Source of the DNA: Roridomyces roridus
Lineage: Eukaryota; Basidiomycota; Agaricomycetes; Agaricales; Mycenaceae
Length of the DNA: 64,000 nucleotides
Assembly: GCA_029378245.1 (NCBI GenBank)
Contig: JARKIF010000003.1
Location: forward strand, 2,418,001-2,482,000
Direction: 5' to 3'
Part shown: positions 47,281 to 58,559 of the stretch, piece after piece
Position numbering within the stretch: the stretch's first letter is position 1
Layout: each line of letters opens with the position of its first letter
The notes under the pieces: model-generated
Databases searched by the model: none
Told to the model about the DNA's origin: nothing
What the model saw: only the letters and a program-made list of their open reading frames with translations
Program-made: the position numbers and the translations under genes

Positions 47281-47806
47281 CCCAGATGAAAGTATACTCA
47301 CCGGCTTGCCAGCTGCCTTCGAGCTGGAGTTGGGCCGCCTTGACTTGGTGCGGGTCAAAATAAAGCATCCTGGCATCCTGATATGCTGACTGTGAACCCA
47401 GAAGCTCGAAGGTCGACGTCGGATTCAAACCCAGGGTGATCACGTAAGCACCCGTGCGGTTCGTGGCAGGTTGCCGGCTGCACGTCTGCACGTCAGTCGG
47501 CATTCGCGGGACAGGCTGTTGCGATTCGTCAGAGAAAATAGACGTCGTAGCAATTTTGAGCTGTGACAGACGCAATGCACATGTAGAAGTGCCAAAAACA
47601 GAGCGGATCGACGCGTGCAACCTTGAATCTTCAGCAAGATGAAAACAGAACCAAAGGGCGACCTGGCTTATATCGGACAACTCTTCAGTAGGCAGGGTCT
47701 CGTAAGAAATCTGTATTGTACACGGAGAAGCGAGAGCACTCACAACGCTCGGTGAGCGAGAGGCGACCTGGAGCATCTGACACCTCATGCCTGCAGGGAC
47801 ATTCAC
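47281..47806 (-). pseudogene. Unrecognised coding fragment
   Basis: An open stretch with protein-like composition (AYVITLGLNPTSTFELLG, KAAQLQLEGSWQAGEYTF) is cut on one side by the inverted-repeat element. No family was recognised and the start is unclear. It could be the remains of a gene interrupted by the element or a chance frame. Confidence 0.35.
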
Positions 47807-47973
47807 CTACGAGGGATTGATGATGAAGATTCCGATGCATGCGGCGTGGATAGGACCCAGGTTGACATCAAACAGGACTGACTACTTTTGTCGCTTGCAA
47901 AGTAAAAAGAAAACAATTTGTGTGTGCTAAAGTTCTGGAAAATCATGCCTTAATTAAGAAGACTCGGGACGAT

Positions 47974-49013
47974 TCAAAAGAGCGTCTCACTTGAAATCTC
48001 ACCAGCGCCCGGATGCGCTTCTCGCAATCGCGACAACGATTGACGCAAAATTGTGAGACTGCTCTCCATGTAAAGCTGCTCGCCGTTCCTGGCAACCTCA
48101 TACGCTTGCAAAGCCACATTGGCGAGGAGTTGGAATGATTTCAAGACCGCCACTGTCTCGGCGGCCCGGCTGCTCACTGCGGCAAGGATAGTAAAAACCG
48201 GATCGATGCCTCGACGTGATCCCCAATAGAGCTTGAACAAGAAATCGAAAAAGCCCTCGCCATCGGGTCCGACGTGGAGATCGCTGATCGTCAGAGTTCG
48301 GACCGTCTCTAGCGGCAGGCCGACTAAGAAGCCGTGCAAAGCCGAGTCGTGATCGGCATCACACCGAACTTCAAGCTCTCGTATGGAGCACCGGGATCTC
48401 ATGAAGCGCTCCGCAAGCTCCCTGACCATCGTCGACGAATCGGCTTGGTCAGTGGATAGCCCAAACTTTTCCAGAGCGGGAACAGTGATATATGGAAAGA
48501 TTTGGCAACTTGCGAAGCCCAAGTCAAGGGTGCGGAGACGGGGCAGAGAAATGAGGGGACCTGAATTCGGGGGATCGTCCGTCCATTCAGCCGTGATGTT
48601 GAGATTCTCGACATTGGCTGTTTGAGCTAAGAGCTCCAAGCACGTATGCAGGTTGGATGTGATTGTCAGGTTCGTCAGCTGTGCCCACGGAAAGGTTTCT
48701 GGTAGTCCATTCAGACCGGAGATCTCGATGTACAACTCGCGAAGGCGAGGTGAATCCGTCAACGTGGGTAGAGTGACTACGCCATTGGACGGCGTGATCC
48801 CGAAGAGATCCAGCTTCACGAGGCGGGGGAAAGAGAAGGAAATGTTGGCTGGGAGAAGCATGGGGTCCAGTGCCAGTGTTTCCCACTGGCCGGAATGCGC
48901 AGTGATCACTTGGAGCAACGCTTGAGACTTGTCCGGTGCCAACGACTTGGAGGAGATAAAATGGAGCTTCAAAGGCAGTGTGCCCGCGCGCGAGTACTAC
49001 AAGGCAGCAAGAG
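47974..49013 (-). pseudogene. F-box LRR region, 3' part of chimera (F9)
   Basis: A long open exon with LRR-like sequence (LRTLDLGFASCQIFPYITVP, IRELEVRCDADHDSAL) homologous to F8, ending at 47974 without internal lesion. Its own coiled coil and F-box start are missing; the preceding exon is replaced at 49125 by the front of an F5-type gene (F10). It may be translated only if an internal start is used. Confidence 0.7.
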
Positions 49014-49594
49014 GTACTAAGCATTTCATTCAGAGTTCGGCACTCAGACAGTGAAAGTGGCGCACCAGATTGCAAATAAAAGTATGTCCAAAGCCGAGGT
49101 GTGCATATCGCCACCTCCCTCCACCGCCGGCGAAAAAAGCATCCGCGCCATTCCACGGGGCTGGAGGCAAGGAAGCACCCAAATCTAATGGGAGGCTCCC
49201 GGATTGGGCCAGTCTAAGAGTAAGCGCATCCACTGTGCGATACATCAGTCGCATGGCCATGAAGTTCCAGAAAGGGGGCACCCAAGTGCTGATTTGACTT
49301 GCTATCGAAACGCCAGAAGCGAGTCCAGAGCCTGCACGTGGACAACGCGACTTCACGCCAAGACCGACAGACCCAGAGGAGGCACAGGGGGGAGCCCTTA
49401 GGGAGTCCGTTGACGTATTGTATGAAGATTTCAGAGACGACATCGTTCGGGAGCGTTAGGACAGGGTATACGAGAGCGCCGAGGTCTCGTGCCACCAGCT
49501 CTTCCTCGGAGCGTAGCGACGCCATCTGCGCCTCGAGCGATGCGATCTGCTGCCGGATTTCCGCGAGCCGTGCGCGAAGATTGGCGCCCGACAT
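49014..49594 (-). pseudogene. F-box exon 1 and start of exon 2, 5' part of chimera (F10)
   Basis: Exon 1 (MSGANLRARLAEIRQQIA, F-box VYPVLTLPNDVVSEIFIQY) and the beginning of exon 2 (LAQSGSLPLDLGASLPPAPW) are nearly identical to F5. At about 49125 (ADAFF) the sequence jumps to F8/F9-type RWREVAICTPRLWTYFYL in another frame. The fusion is out of frame, so a full protein is not expected. Confidence 0.8.
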
Positions 49595-49634
49595 CCCGTA
49601 CCCTCCCGTACCGCTAAGTACGCGTCCGGTATGC

Positions 49635-49670
49635 GATGATGGTGGTGAAGGAACCAGAACCGGAGATATC
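49635..49670 (-). promoter_or_regulatory. Conserved F-box promoter block (F10)
   Basis: GATATCTCCGG (reverse complement at 49660-49670), 66 bases before the ATG, followed by CACCATCATC, as for F5 and F6. Confidence 0.6.
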
Positions 49671-49899
49671 AGAGCCTGGTGTTTCGCCGATACGGATCAA
49701 ATCGGTCAACAAAGGTGGTGATCAACAAAACGAGTTCTCTCACGGTTGGTTCCCAGTTGAAGTTCAACTTGAATTTCTGCAAATTTCGAGACGCAATGAG
49801 ACGAGTCAGAGTGGTAAGCTACGCCGTTAAAAGCCTTTCCTTTGAGCGATGAAGCAGTTTGGGGCTAAAATTGGAGACGATCTAGGAAACTGGTTATGA

Positions 49900-50568
49900 A
49901 GATGCATATCCAACTGTTCAAGTTGGAGCCTTCCAATGGATCGCAAGTTCGACCACAGAGAATCGGAGTCAGGACTCAGCGATGAGCACGTTGTGGGTCT
50001 ATTCTGGGACATGCTGCTTCCAGTTGACTAGTCACTAGTGCATGGTGGGAAATGACAACACCCATAGACCCATCAGATGCGATTCAACCGCGGCGGTCTC
50101 AGTCATCCAAGTGCTTCCTAATACTCGACTGAAAGGAATTACTCAGTAACTCACCAGATTAGGCACAGTAGCCGCAGCCGGATGGAGTTGACTGGGACCT
50201 CTCGTTCGCCAACTACTTTCTGCGCTTGATCAAAAGAACCTCGGCAGCATGTAGTAAGACGGCACAGAGCGCTAGTTCGCAGTCATTCGCAGCCAGGAAG
50301 AAATGAAATAAAGTGGTGCATCCGCAAGTTTCAGGACGAGTCCGACGACTGAAGAGCGCAGTCAATTGTGTGAAAGATGCGGAGGTCCGTGGAAGTTGAA
50401 TGGAATACTAAGCAAGCAATTATAAATCCGACAGGAGCATTGCTGACTATTCAGAACCAGGATTCCACTCCGCCGAGGTTCCAGATCGCATTTCTGGGAG
50501 CTATAAAACGAGACAACTGAAAACCGGTAGAACAGACAAAGTCAAATCAACACACAAGGATTCAAGAA
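49900..50568 (+). promoter_or_regulatory. Promoter region of SDR S4 with TATA box
   Basis: Homologous to the stretch before S3. TATAAAA at 50502-50508 lies 67 bases before the ATG. Confidence 0.65.
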
Positions 50569-52147
50569 ATGTCTGCAAACCGAACCGTCTACCTAGGTGC
50601 GTCCTCACCACTCATATCGTCTCTGGCGTCGTATTGACTGTCGTCCAGTTAGTGGTGCCAACCGCGGGATTGGCTTGGGTCTCGTAACGGCCCTTGCATC
50701 TCGTCCGAACACCATCGTCTTCGCGGGCGCTCGTGATCCCGCCGCACAGTCCCTGAAGGCCCTTTCCGCCAAACACCCTAACGTGCACGGCGTCAAGCTC
50801 ACCTTGGGAGACAAAGCCGACAACGAGGCCGCTGTAGCGGAGATTCAGCGGATTGCAGGCCAGCTCGATGTCATCATCGCCAACGCCGGTGAGTTTCAAC
50901 CATGGCAGTTCAACCAGTCCAAAACTCACAAAGTGAATAGGAGTCTTGACTCACTCCTCCGGCCCACTCGCAGAGATCCCAATCTCTGCATTCAGAAACG
51001 ACTGGGAAATCAACACTCTCGGGAACGTCATTCTCTTCCAGACGGCCCACCATCTCCTCCTCGCCTCACCTTCGAAAGCGCCCCGGTTCGCTATGATCAG
51101 TTCCAGCGCGGCATCCATCGGCACCTACTTTCCCCTCCGCGTCGCGGCATACGGCTCCTCCAAAGCTGCCGCCAACTTCCTCGTCAAAGTCATGGACCAG
51201 GAGCACCCGTCGCTCATCTCACTCGCGATACACCCGGGTTGGGTGCAAACCGACATGGGGAACCACGGCGCGCTCGCGAATGGGATGCCTGAGGCGCCTG
51301 AGACGGTGGAGGATTCGGTTAATGGGATTCTAGCCCGTGTGGATCAGGCGACGAGCAAGGAGCTGAGCGGGAGGTCACTGCATTCCCGAACCCCCTCGGC
51401 AGACCTCTGCTGAGGTATGCCGAGGTCTGCCGAGGTGGGTCGAGGTCCCTAAGCGAGGTCTGCCCAACCAAAGTTGGCCGAGGTGTGCCGAGGTCTCCCG
51501 AGGTTGGGTCGAGGTCCCCTCTCCCCGGGCTGGGCAGGGTCGGACTTGGGTTTGGGCTGGCTCGGAGCGTAGACACTGTGCAGGGTATTATTATCCGTTG
51601 CCACTGAGACAAACTTAAAATTGGCGGCTGACACTCGCCGCCTCTTTGCCGCAGACAATTCCCATGCGCAATTCATGCCTTGTTGCGGTCTGAGCGCTGG
51701 CTTTGCTCCGATGTCGAATCAATTCACTCAGGATACACCCAATACACGTACGGGATACCTTAAGAGAGCCAGAGGAGTTCGACGCTGGTGGGAAGGCGTC
51801 GATAAACATCACGCCCACGCGGCCCCATGCCGCATTTGCAGCCGATTTTGAGCCGCTTACTTCCACGTCAAACTCTTGCAGGTCCAGTGTATTCCATTGG
51901 CGCCAATCTGCTCAATCTCCTACTCATTTTGGGCTGTAGGAACCCATACTACTGGGCGTGGCAGACCAAGGCAGACTCAGGCAGACCTTGGGCAGACCCT
52001 CCCCAGGGTCGGGCTGAGCAAGGTTTGCCGAGGCGCCTCGGCAGACCCTCTGCCGAGGAGGCCAGGGAATGCAGTGGGTTTTGGAATTTCAAAGTCAGCC
52101 ATGAGGGCAAGCCGTGGAGTGTTGCGACGGACGAGATTGCTTGGTAG
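50569..52147 (+). pseudogene. SDR reductase split by a CACTA-like element (S4)
   Basis: Exons 50569-50596, 50649-50888 and from 50941 are intact and close to S3 (SGANRGIG, IANAG, NTLG, YGSSK, HPGWVQTDMGN). Near the end of exon 3, after ATSKELSG, a 701-bp element enters at 51376 and adds RSLHSRTPSADLC with a stop. The true C-terminus (WNFKVSHEGKPWSVATDE, stop 52147) lies beyond it. The catalytic core is complete, so a protein lacking about 23 native residues could be made. Classed as interrupted. Confidence 0.88.
51376..52076. mobile_element. CACTA-like (CMC/EnSpm-type) non-autonomous element, 701 bp
   Basis: Inverted ends start CACTGCATTCCC on both sides. GGT is duplicated (51373-51375, 52077-52079). 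Subterminal repeats of GCCGAGGTCTGCC-like words fill the left 170 bases and GGCAGACC-like words the right 120, as is typical of CACTA elements. The middle (about 51600-51870) is unrelated sequence, possibly a captured fragment. No transposase was recognised. Confidence 0.85.
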
Positions 52148-52274
52148 TTCTGGCATTTGGTGAAAACAAGAGTTTATTGGAGGAGTAGGTACATGGTATT
52201 ACATTTGCACATTGTACTGGAGGAAAGATCAGAAATACACGAGGTCGAAAAAAAGCTGTAACGCACCATACGAC

Positions 52275-53763
52275 CTAGTCCGAGCCATCGGATGAGTCGC
52301 CGCTATTAGACTGTGAGCCATCGGACCCAGAGCCATCGAACTCATAACCATCGGACTCAGAGCCCTCGGACTCAGAGGCATCGGAGTCAGACTTGACCGT
52401 CCAGTCGACGATCACGTCCAGGCCCTGCGATCGATACTTCTTCATTGTGGCCAGAAAGTGTTTGCTCAACGCGCAGGGAGCATCTTCAACGGATACGTAT
52501 ATGCTCTTCCAGGGAGCGGCCGGGGCCGGGAGGGCCATGTTGCGCAGCTCGGACTTTGCACACCATCGAGAACCGATCATCTCTGCCAATTCACTTTCAT
52601 GGAAATAATAGCTGAATTCCGCACCCCGACATGGCTCCATCACAAACGTCATCCGCTCCAGGTTGGGAGCCACAGGCCGCCGGGGCGGCGTGGGATTATA
52701 CGAGAGAGTCTGGAGGAACAGAGTGTCGAAGGAATCCGTACAATTCCTCATCTCGAGGACTCGAAGCGACGGCGAGTTCTCAAGGACGCGTTCCAGTTGG
52801 GCCGAGTGCATGGAAGAGTTGCAGATTTCGAGGAATTGGATGCCTGGCGACCTGAGTTGGAACTGGGTGAACGTGCTGGTACTCCAGCTGAGCACGTGGA
52901 CCTCCAAATTCAGCCGGAGGCGCAGGGTACGTAGGGCGGGAAGTGCCAACCGTGCTAGGAATGGCATGAAATGCCAGCGACTGCGCATCGTACCGGTGAA
53001 AGACAAGTTGAAGCTCGTCAATTTCGGAAGGGTGGCCATCGCAATGGATGAAAAGTTCGGGACAGTTTCCCAACCTTCGGTCTTGATTTCCACAGAGACA
53101 AGACTCGTGCACTGGACAAGACCGCGTAGGCAATGGTCCGGACACGTTAGTCCGAGAGTAAGCGAGGTGAGCTGGGTCCAGGGGATTGACGCGGAAAATG
53201 TTTGTATCCCGGCTGCCTTCGGACCAAAGGCAGCCGTCGTCGGTACGCCATCGGTCTCAAGGACCAGGGCGGTGAGCGATTGGAGGGAACCGAGCTACGG
53301 CGCAGAAAAGGTCCATGATGGCTCCTATCTCGACTTTGGCGGAGCGACAATGCAGATGCACGGGTACCGGAAACGGCGCAGATCTATCGACCAAGGTCTT
53401 GAGATTGGTGAGATAACCTCTAGTAGGGGTCTTTCGGAGCGTGTTCTCCACACATGCGCCGGTCCACAGGCGAGGGGTCGTGTGGGATACGCCTCGCCAG
53501 CGGGAACAGACCTGCGACAAGATCAGTCGATGCCCGACTGAAGTACGTCTCGGCTGGTTGCCCAACGAATCCTGGACCGCCAACAGGAAGATTTCCGCCA
53601 GTAGCTCTGCGGAAAGCTTGCGGACAGGTGCGATTGAGGCTCGTAGTCGAGCTAGCCTCGAGCGCTCCTGCTGGATTTGGGATTCCAAGCGTACGATGGT
53701 GGCCTCCGATTCGGCGATTAGTTGTTTGACCTCTGTTTCAGAGTAGGTAGGGGAAGAGGCCAT
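52275..53763 (-). pseudogene. F-box/LRR gene of another subfamily with a likely frameshift (F12)
   Basis: Starts MASSPTYSETEV at 53763, with a coiled coil (SEATIVRLESQIQQERSRL) and a classic agaric F-box region (KLSAELLAEIFLLAVQ; LSQVCSRWRGVSHTTPRLW). Near 53280 the frame breaks: PPIAHRPGP runs into a stop while ALVLETDGVPTTAAFG resumes one frame over and continues through IPWTQLTSLTLGLTCPDHC and LRR-like sequence to a Ser/Asp-rich acidic tail (ESEGSESDGYEFDGSGSDG) at 52275. A short intron across the break was not evident. It converges on S4. The acidic tail is unusual among the F-box genes here. Confidence 0.7.
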
Positions 53764-54161
53764 GGGGATTGTGAGGAGGATGTGGATGCCTTGTGATGTC
53801 ATCAAGCAGTCATTCCCGGCGAGGGCGGAGAGTCGGCATCGCGGCGGATCGCGCAACTCGCGGATCAACGGCCCCCACTGTTTGCCCCGATTTCCTTGTT
53901 TTTTTATCGGCAAGGTATGGGTATGTTCGAAAGCACTCGCTGGCCGCATTCATACACGCACATGCCCAACAGGCCTAGTAGAAGACAGAGAATTTGACCC
54001 GCAGATAAGTATTACTTACTTGCAACTTACTTGCCACAGACGGCTCGGGTCAACCACTGATGCACACAGATAAAGACCCCGTATCATTCATGGGACTGGG
54101 ATGGGATTCGTCAATAATGAGAGAATTCCGTATCCGTCAGGTACACAGAGGTAAGTACTTG
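53764..54161. other. Intergenic, no gene seen
   Basis: Upstream region of F12 and downstream of the coiled-coil gene. No recognisable feature. Confidence 0.4.
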
Positions 54162-56669
54162 TCAAGAAAGCCCCGCACACCCGCCAGTCAGCTCTAGATA
54201 TTCCCCGTCCAGAACCGTCACCTCTGTATCCAGGTGCGCTTCAGCCTTACCCTGACACCCTTCTCCTACTTCCATCTCGGGCCCCTCCTTCGAATTCGAG
54301 TTCGCCTCGGCCGCCATCATGATAGGCTCATCAGTCATGGCCGCCTCCGCAATCCATCCCCCCCAACGCCGCGCCTTTCTGAGCATAGTCACCGGATTGC
54401 GGTTCCCTCTGCGTCTCTTCTTCGGCGGTTCAGGACCTTCCAACGCAGCATTCAAGTCGTCCGGACGCGTTCTCTTCGCTGCACAAGTCGAGTCCGGTTG
54501 TGTATCCGTTGGTTCAAGGGGTTGCGACGAGAGTGGTTGTTCAGCTTCAGCGGTGGACGAAGGAAGGTAGATAGGCTGAGTCATGGCCGCAGCTTTGTGA
54601 ATCTACATATATATATGAACATTCGGCAGATCGTGTTGTGAATAATCGAGAAATAAACGGAACTCACCCTCGTCAACAGTTCTTCGAGGTGCCGGTGTTT
54701 GATACAAACCGTGATGAGAGTTTCGTGCGTCAACTTCGCCGTATCCACACTCAGTGGTTTCTGAGACTACGGTTCCAATCAGAGCACGCGGGCGAATAGT
54801 TGTGGATGTACGCAGTGACAGCTTAATCCGGAGCATTCCCTCCCTCTCCTGTCGTTGATGGAGAATCACTCGATGCATCCCCTTTGTGCGCTTCCGTAGA
54901 AACCCCCAAAACTCGTCTTCTCAGCTCCCCGTGCACGTCCCGCTCAACCCGAAGCTCAGATTGCACCGCTTCAAGTGCCATGGTGCTCCCTCGCAGCTGT
55001 GCCTCTCGCTCGACGAGCACCGTCCGAAGTTCCTAGTCGGGCCCCTGTTCAACACGGAAACCCCATAAAGACAAAAAAACCTACCTCATTCGCAGCTTTC
55101 AACGACTGCACCTGTGCCTCCAGCGCCCCAACCTTCGCCTGGGACTCCACCAAGGCGGCACGCACACTTTTCAACTCGGCTTCGAGGACAGACTTCTGCT
55201 CTCCCACCTGTTGAGCCGCGTCGACAGCACCTTTATGTCCTTGTATGAGTCTGGCCAACTCCCAATGTATCTTTGACTGCATTTCCTTGGAGCGGAGATT
55301 CGGGTCAGTTAATCATTGGAAGGATTGTAAGGATGGGACTTACCTCGCCGGCAGCTACCACAGTACGCAGCTGCTCCTCAAGCCGCAGCTCATTGGCGTG
55401 CGATTGGCTCCATCCAGCCTCTGCGTCGCCCGATTGCTGTTGTGGTGAGGATGAGGCTCTTGAACCGACGAAGTGATCAAGCTCACGAGTATCAACTTTC
55501 TTAGTTCGGCCTCTTGAGCCTTGACTCGTTCGGTTAGGTCGGTGATCTGCACCCTGGCAGATGTCAAAGCCTATATATACAGCATATTAGAAATCCGAAC
55601 AAAAAAGGAGTCGCGGACGGCACCTGGCTGGTAGTATGCTTCGACAACACCAGCCCAGCCAATGCATTGGACTTTGAAGAGACTTCCAGTTTGCTGGCAT
55701 CAAGAGCCTGGAGTATAGATGAAAAAAAAAGAATCACAGTCGGACAGAGCGGAGAACCCACCGAGCATAATTCTCCCAGCTTCACATCCTTCGCTTTCAT
55801 TTCCATTATCAGATGGAGTATCCTGGTTTCGTTTTGGAGTGTCCTTGATTCGGCGGCGTTCAGGGCCTGTTGAAGCATGAGTAACAAAAGAATTCTGAGC
55901 CAGGGACTGACCTCTGCCACGCGCGCAAGCTCTGCGGAATGGAGGGTGTCGAGCTCTTGACATTTACGCAGCTCCTGGATGTTATCTGAGACGCGACGAA
56001 GAGGGGGCCATGTTGAGCATAAGTACCGTCTCAAGCTTGTTATTTGTACTGAACATGGTAGACAACACGTTCTCCTTTGCGACAAGTTGTAGCACGTTGG
56101 AGTCGAGGGCCTGGTGGAATAAGTACGCCGTTGATTGCGTTTTAAAGCCACGGACCTTTCTGAGAGCCGTGCTCTCAGCTTTGAGTGCGTCCGTGCCAGA
56201 TTTCGCTGAGAGCTAGTACTCGTAAGCCGAGGTGAAGGCAATCTGAGTACGTTCAACGCACCTCGGCTTCCGCGATTCTTTTCTCAAGACTCCTCCGAGA
56301 CGCCTCTACAGCCGTTTCTCTCGTCCTGAGCTCAATGAATCGTCCCTCGAGCGCCTGGCGTCGTGAGCTCCCTGCCAGATGTGAGCACAAAAGGCGGTCC
56401 ATACCGAGCGCAATTCATCCCCGTTTTCGCGTTCCGTTTCATAGAGCTTCTTGACTTTTGCAAGTTCAGCCTTGCAGCTCGCCCTCAGGCGCGTCTTGGC
56501 CGCGTCAGAATGCTGCAGGGTATCTCACAATCCGACCACGCACCTCCGAGTCTAGCCTGCGTTCCAGCTCCCTGATCTTTTCTTTGGCGGCAGTGAGTGA
56601 AATTTCGACGACGGAGGCGCCATTTGGTCGTGGCTGGAGGAGGTGAGTCGGGGCGACGTGGATGCTCAT
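54162..56669 (-). CDS. Multi-exon coiled-coil protein
   Basis: Read from MSIHVAPTHLLQPRPNG (ATG 56669) to a stop at 54162. Successive short exons give almost continuous coiled coil: SLTAAKEKIRELERRLDSE, AELAKVKKLYETERENGDEL, ETAVEASRRSLEKRIAEAE, SRTLQNETRILHLIMEMKAK, ELKSVRAALVESQAKVGAL. The last exon is different: a basic block (KKRRRGNRNPVTMLRKARR, a likely nuclear signal) and an acidic end. Several exons open with Ala-Leu, as in the gene at 24842. Exon borders are approximate. Its ATG is 67 bases from that of the divergent LHNAA copy B. Function unknown. Confidence 0.6.
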
Positions 56670-56736
56670 GAAGACGCGCTGACGTTGTTGTGGGCTGTTT
56701 GTTTAGGAAGCTTTACAGATCTCCACGACCACCACC
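56670..56736. promoter_or_regulatory. 67-bp divergent intergenic region
   Basis: Separates the predicted start codons of the coiled-coil gene (minus) and LHNAA copy B (plus). A shared bidirectional promoter is implied if both starts are right. Confidence 0.5.
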
Positions 56737-58273
56737 ATGAAGGTCGACCCCGATGGCGACTACAAGATGCACATCCTCTCCACCGCACCCGCAGATTCGC
56801 CTCGACGTATAGAAGACGAGCTCGACGTGAGTATTCTGAGACTCGTCTCGGCCTGGCCTACATCCATGCAAAAATCCATCCAATTGGCCCATCTCATTTT
56901 CTCGTTATTCCAAGGCTTTGAGCAAGACTTTCAGCGAGTATAGAGCGACGCAAAAGAGAAAATTTGAGCGGGAGCGTCAGATCGCCGACGAGCTACGAGC
57001 TGAAAATGCGGTAGAGCCTTTTTTTCTCTTGCTCTGCAGAAGACGAATGCCCATAGATCCTCGAAGAACGGTACAACGCCGTCTGCGATAGGCTAACGGG
57101 AGGGATGGCATCTATTCAGGCTCAGATCCGCCAGGGTGAGGTGGAGCGCGACGCTTTGAAAAAAGTGGGCAGGTGCTGCTTCACTAGAACGATGACTGAC
57201 TCTGGCGTTCCCCAGGATCTTGCCGAGAAGGAAGACGTGATATCCGGGTTTGAGACAGTGGGTTTAGCATTACTTCTGGAGTCGATTTCACCGGCGCGCT
57301 AGGCCCTTTCTTCCCTTAAAGCGGCCGATTCAGTCGAAAAGGCACGCTTCGCAAAAGACATACAGTCTTTGTTGGCCCAGAATCTTAACGGGGTACGTCT
57401 GTCTGCCTTGGACTTGCCCGTGACGTGTTTCTCAAGACTTGAAGGCAATGGACGCGCTTCTAGAAAAGCTTGGAGCTAAAAATCTGCAACTCGTCGTGTC
57501 TGAAAAGAGGTGCGCTCGTTGTAAAGTTACCAGTCCTCGCTGACTAGCAGTACAGCTTCAGTGACGAATTCGCCGTACACTCGACTACATCTTCTGTCAC
57601 AGAACGACCTGCACCAATCTTGTCCCTGAGCTCTTTGCAGCCGAGTGGCGAAGGTCGTTCTTGTGCTGTAAAACGCCCGGCCGATTCAGACTCAGACTCG
57701 GGTCGCGCGACCAAAAGCTTGAAGCTCACATCCACGCCCCCAGTTGCTTCCGGATCGCAGAGTCGTACTCGGATCTCGACCTCCGTGCCGAATCCACCCT
57801 CCGGCTTCAACAACTGGCACGAGTTCTACGACCATCACGAACTGCACGATTTCGCAAAGTTGCAGCTCCAAAGAGCAGGCCAGAATGTTACATACAAGGT
57901 ATGCTTTCCCGAACGGCCTCGACGAGTAGCTCTTACATCAAACAGGGTCGAGAGCAGATTTGCGTCTCATGTTACAAAAAGAACACGCCATTCCTACGCG
58001 CCGATGGTGCCAAAAACTGCTTTTATTGCTTGGACAACCATCTCAGATGTAAACCGCCTTCGCCGAGTAGCCGCACCACGACGGAGGAGTATCGATTCAG
58101 TACGTGCGGCCTACTACTACAGAAACGCGTTCTGATGTCACAAAGGCGATGACGAGCTACATTCCCTCGCTGCACTCCACAATGCCGCTGTGAAACGGGG
58201 GAAGAAGCCGGGGAAGTGGATGGGGAGTGGGGTGCCCGAGTTTGATGCCCACGCTGTTCTTGTTGACGAGTAG
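56737..58273 (+). CDS. LHNAA-family protein (copy B), intact
   Basis: Starts MKVDPDGDYKMHILSTAP and is followed by coiled-coil exons (RKFERERQIADELRAENA; SIQAQIRQGEVERDALKK; DLKAMDALLEKLGAKNLQL). A Ser/Asp-rich linker (VKRPADSDSDSGRATKSLK) leads to GFNNWHEFYDHHELHDFAK, an intron, then GREQICVSCYKKNTPFL...KNCFYC...RCKPP, a phase-1 intron after EEYRFS, and the end AALHNAAVKRGKKPGKWMG, stop 58271-58273. The Cys spacing (C-x2-C, then C-x2-C and a fifth Cys) suggests metal binding. No lesion. It converges on copy C, about 290 bases away. Not recognised as any named domain. Confidence 0.78.
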
Positions 58274-58559
58274 GCGATGGGGTGAACTGAACTCAGTATG
58301 TATTATCTTGGAATTGCTCTCCTAAGTATTGGACGTGTATCGGCGACCGAACTTGCAATTGTATTCTTGGGTTTCTTGGACAACTCGCGATAATCTTCTG
58401 TTGAAGCCTTGGGTAATAACTCGACTATTCATGACAAATTCGGGCGGGATAACGTTCTCGATTTCGATTCAGGGTTTCGACAAGGTTTCGATAACATATT
58501 CGAGAGGCAGTTGCGTCTCCGAACATACTACAAGTACCAAATTGGGCAAGATGACCGCT

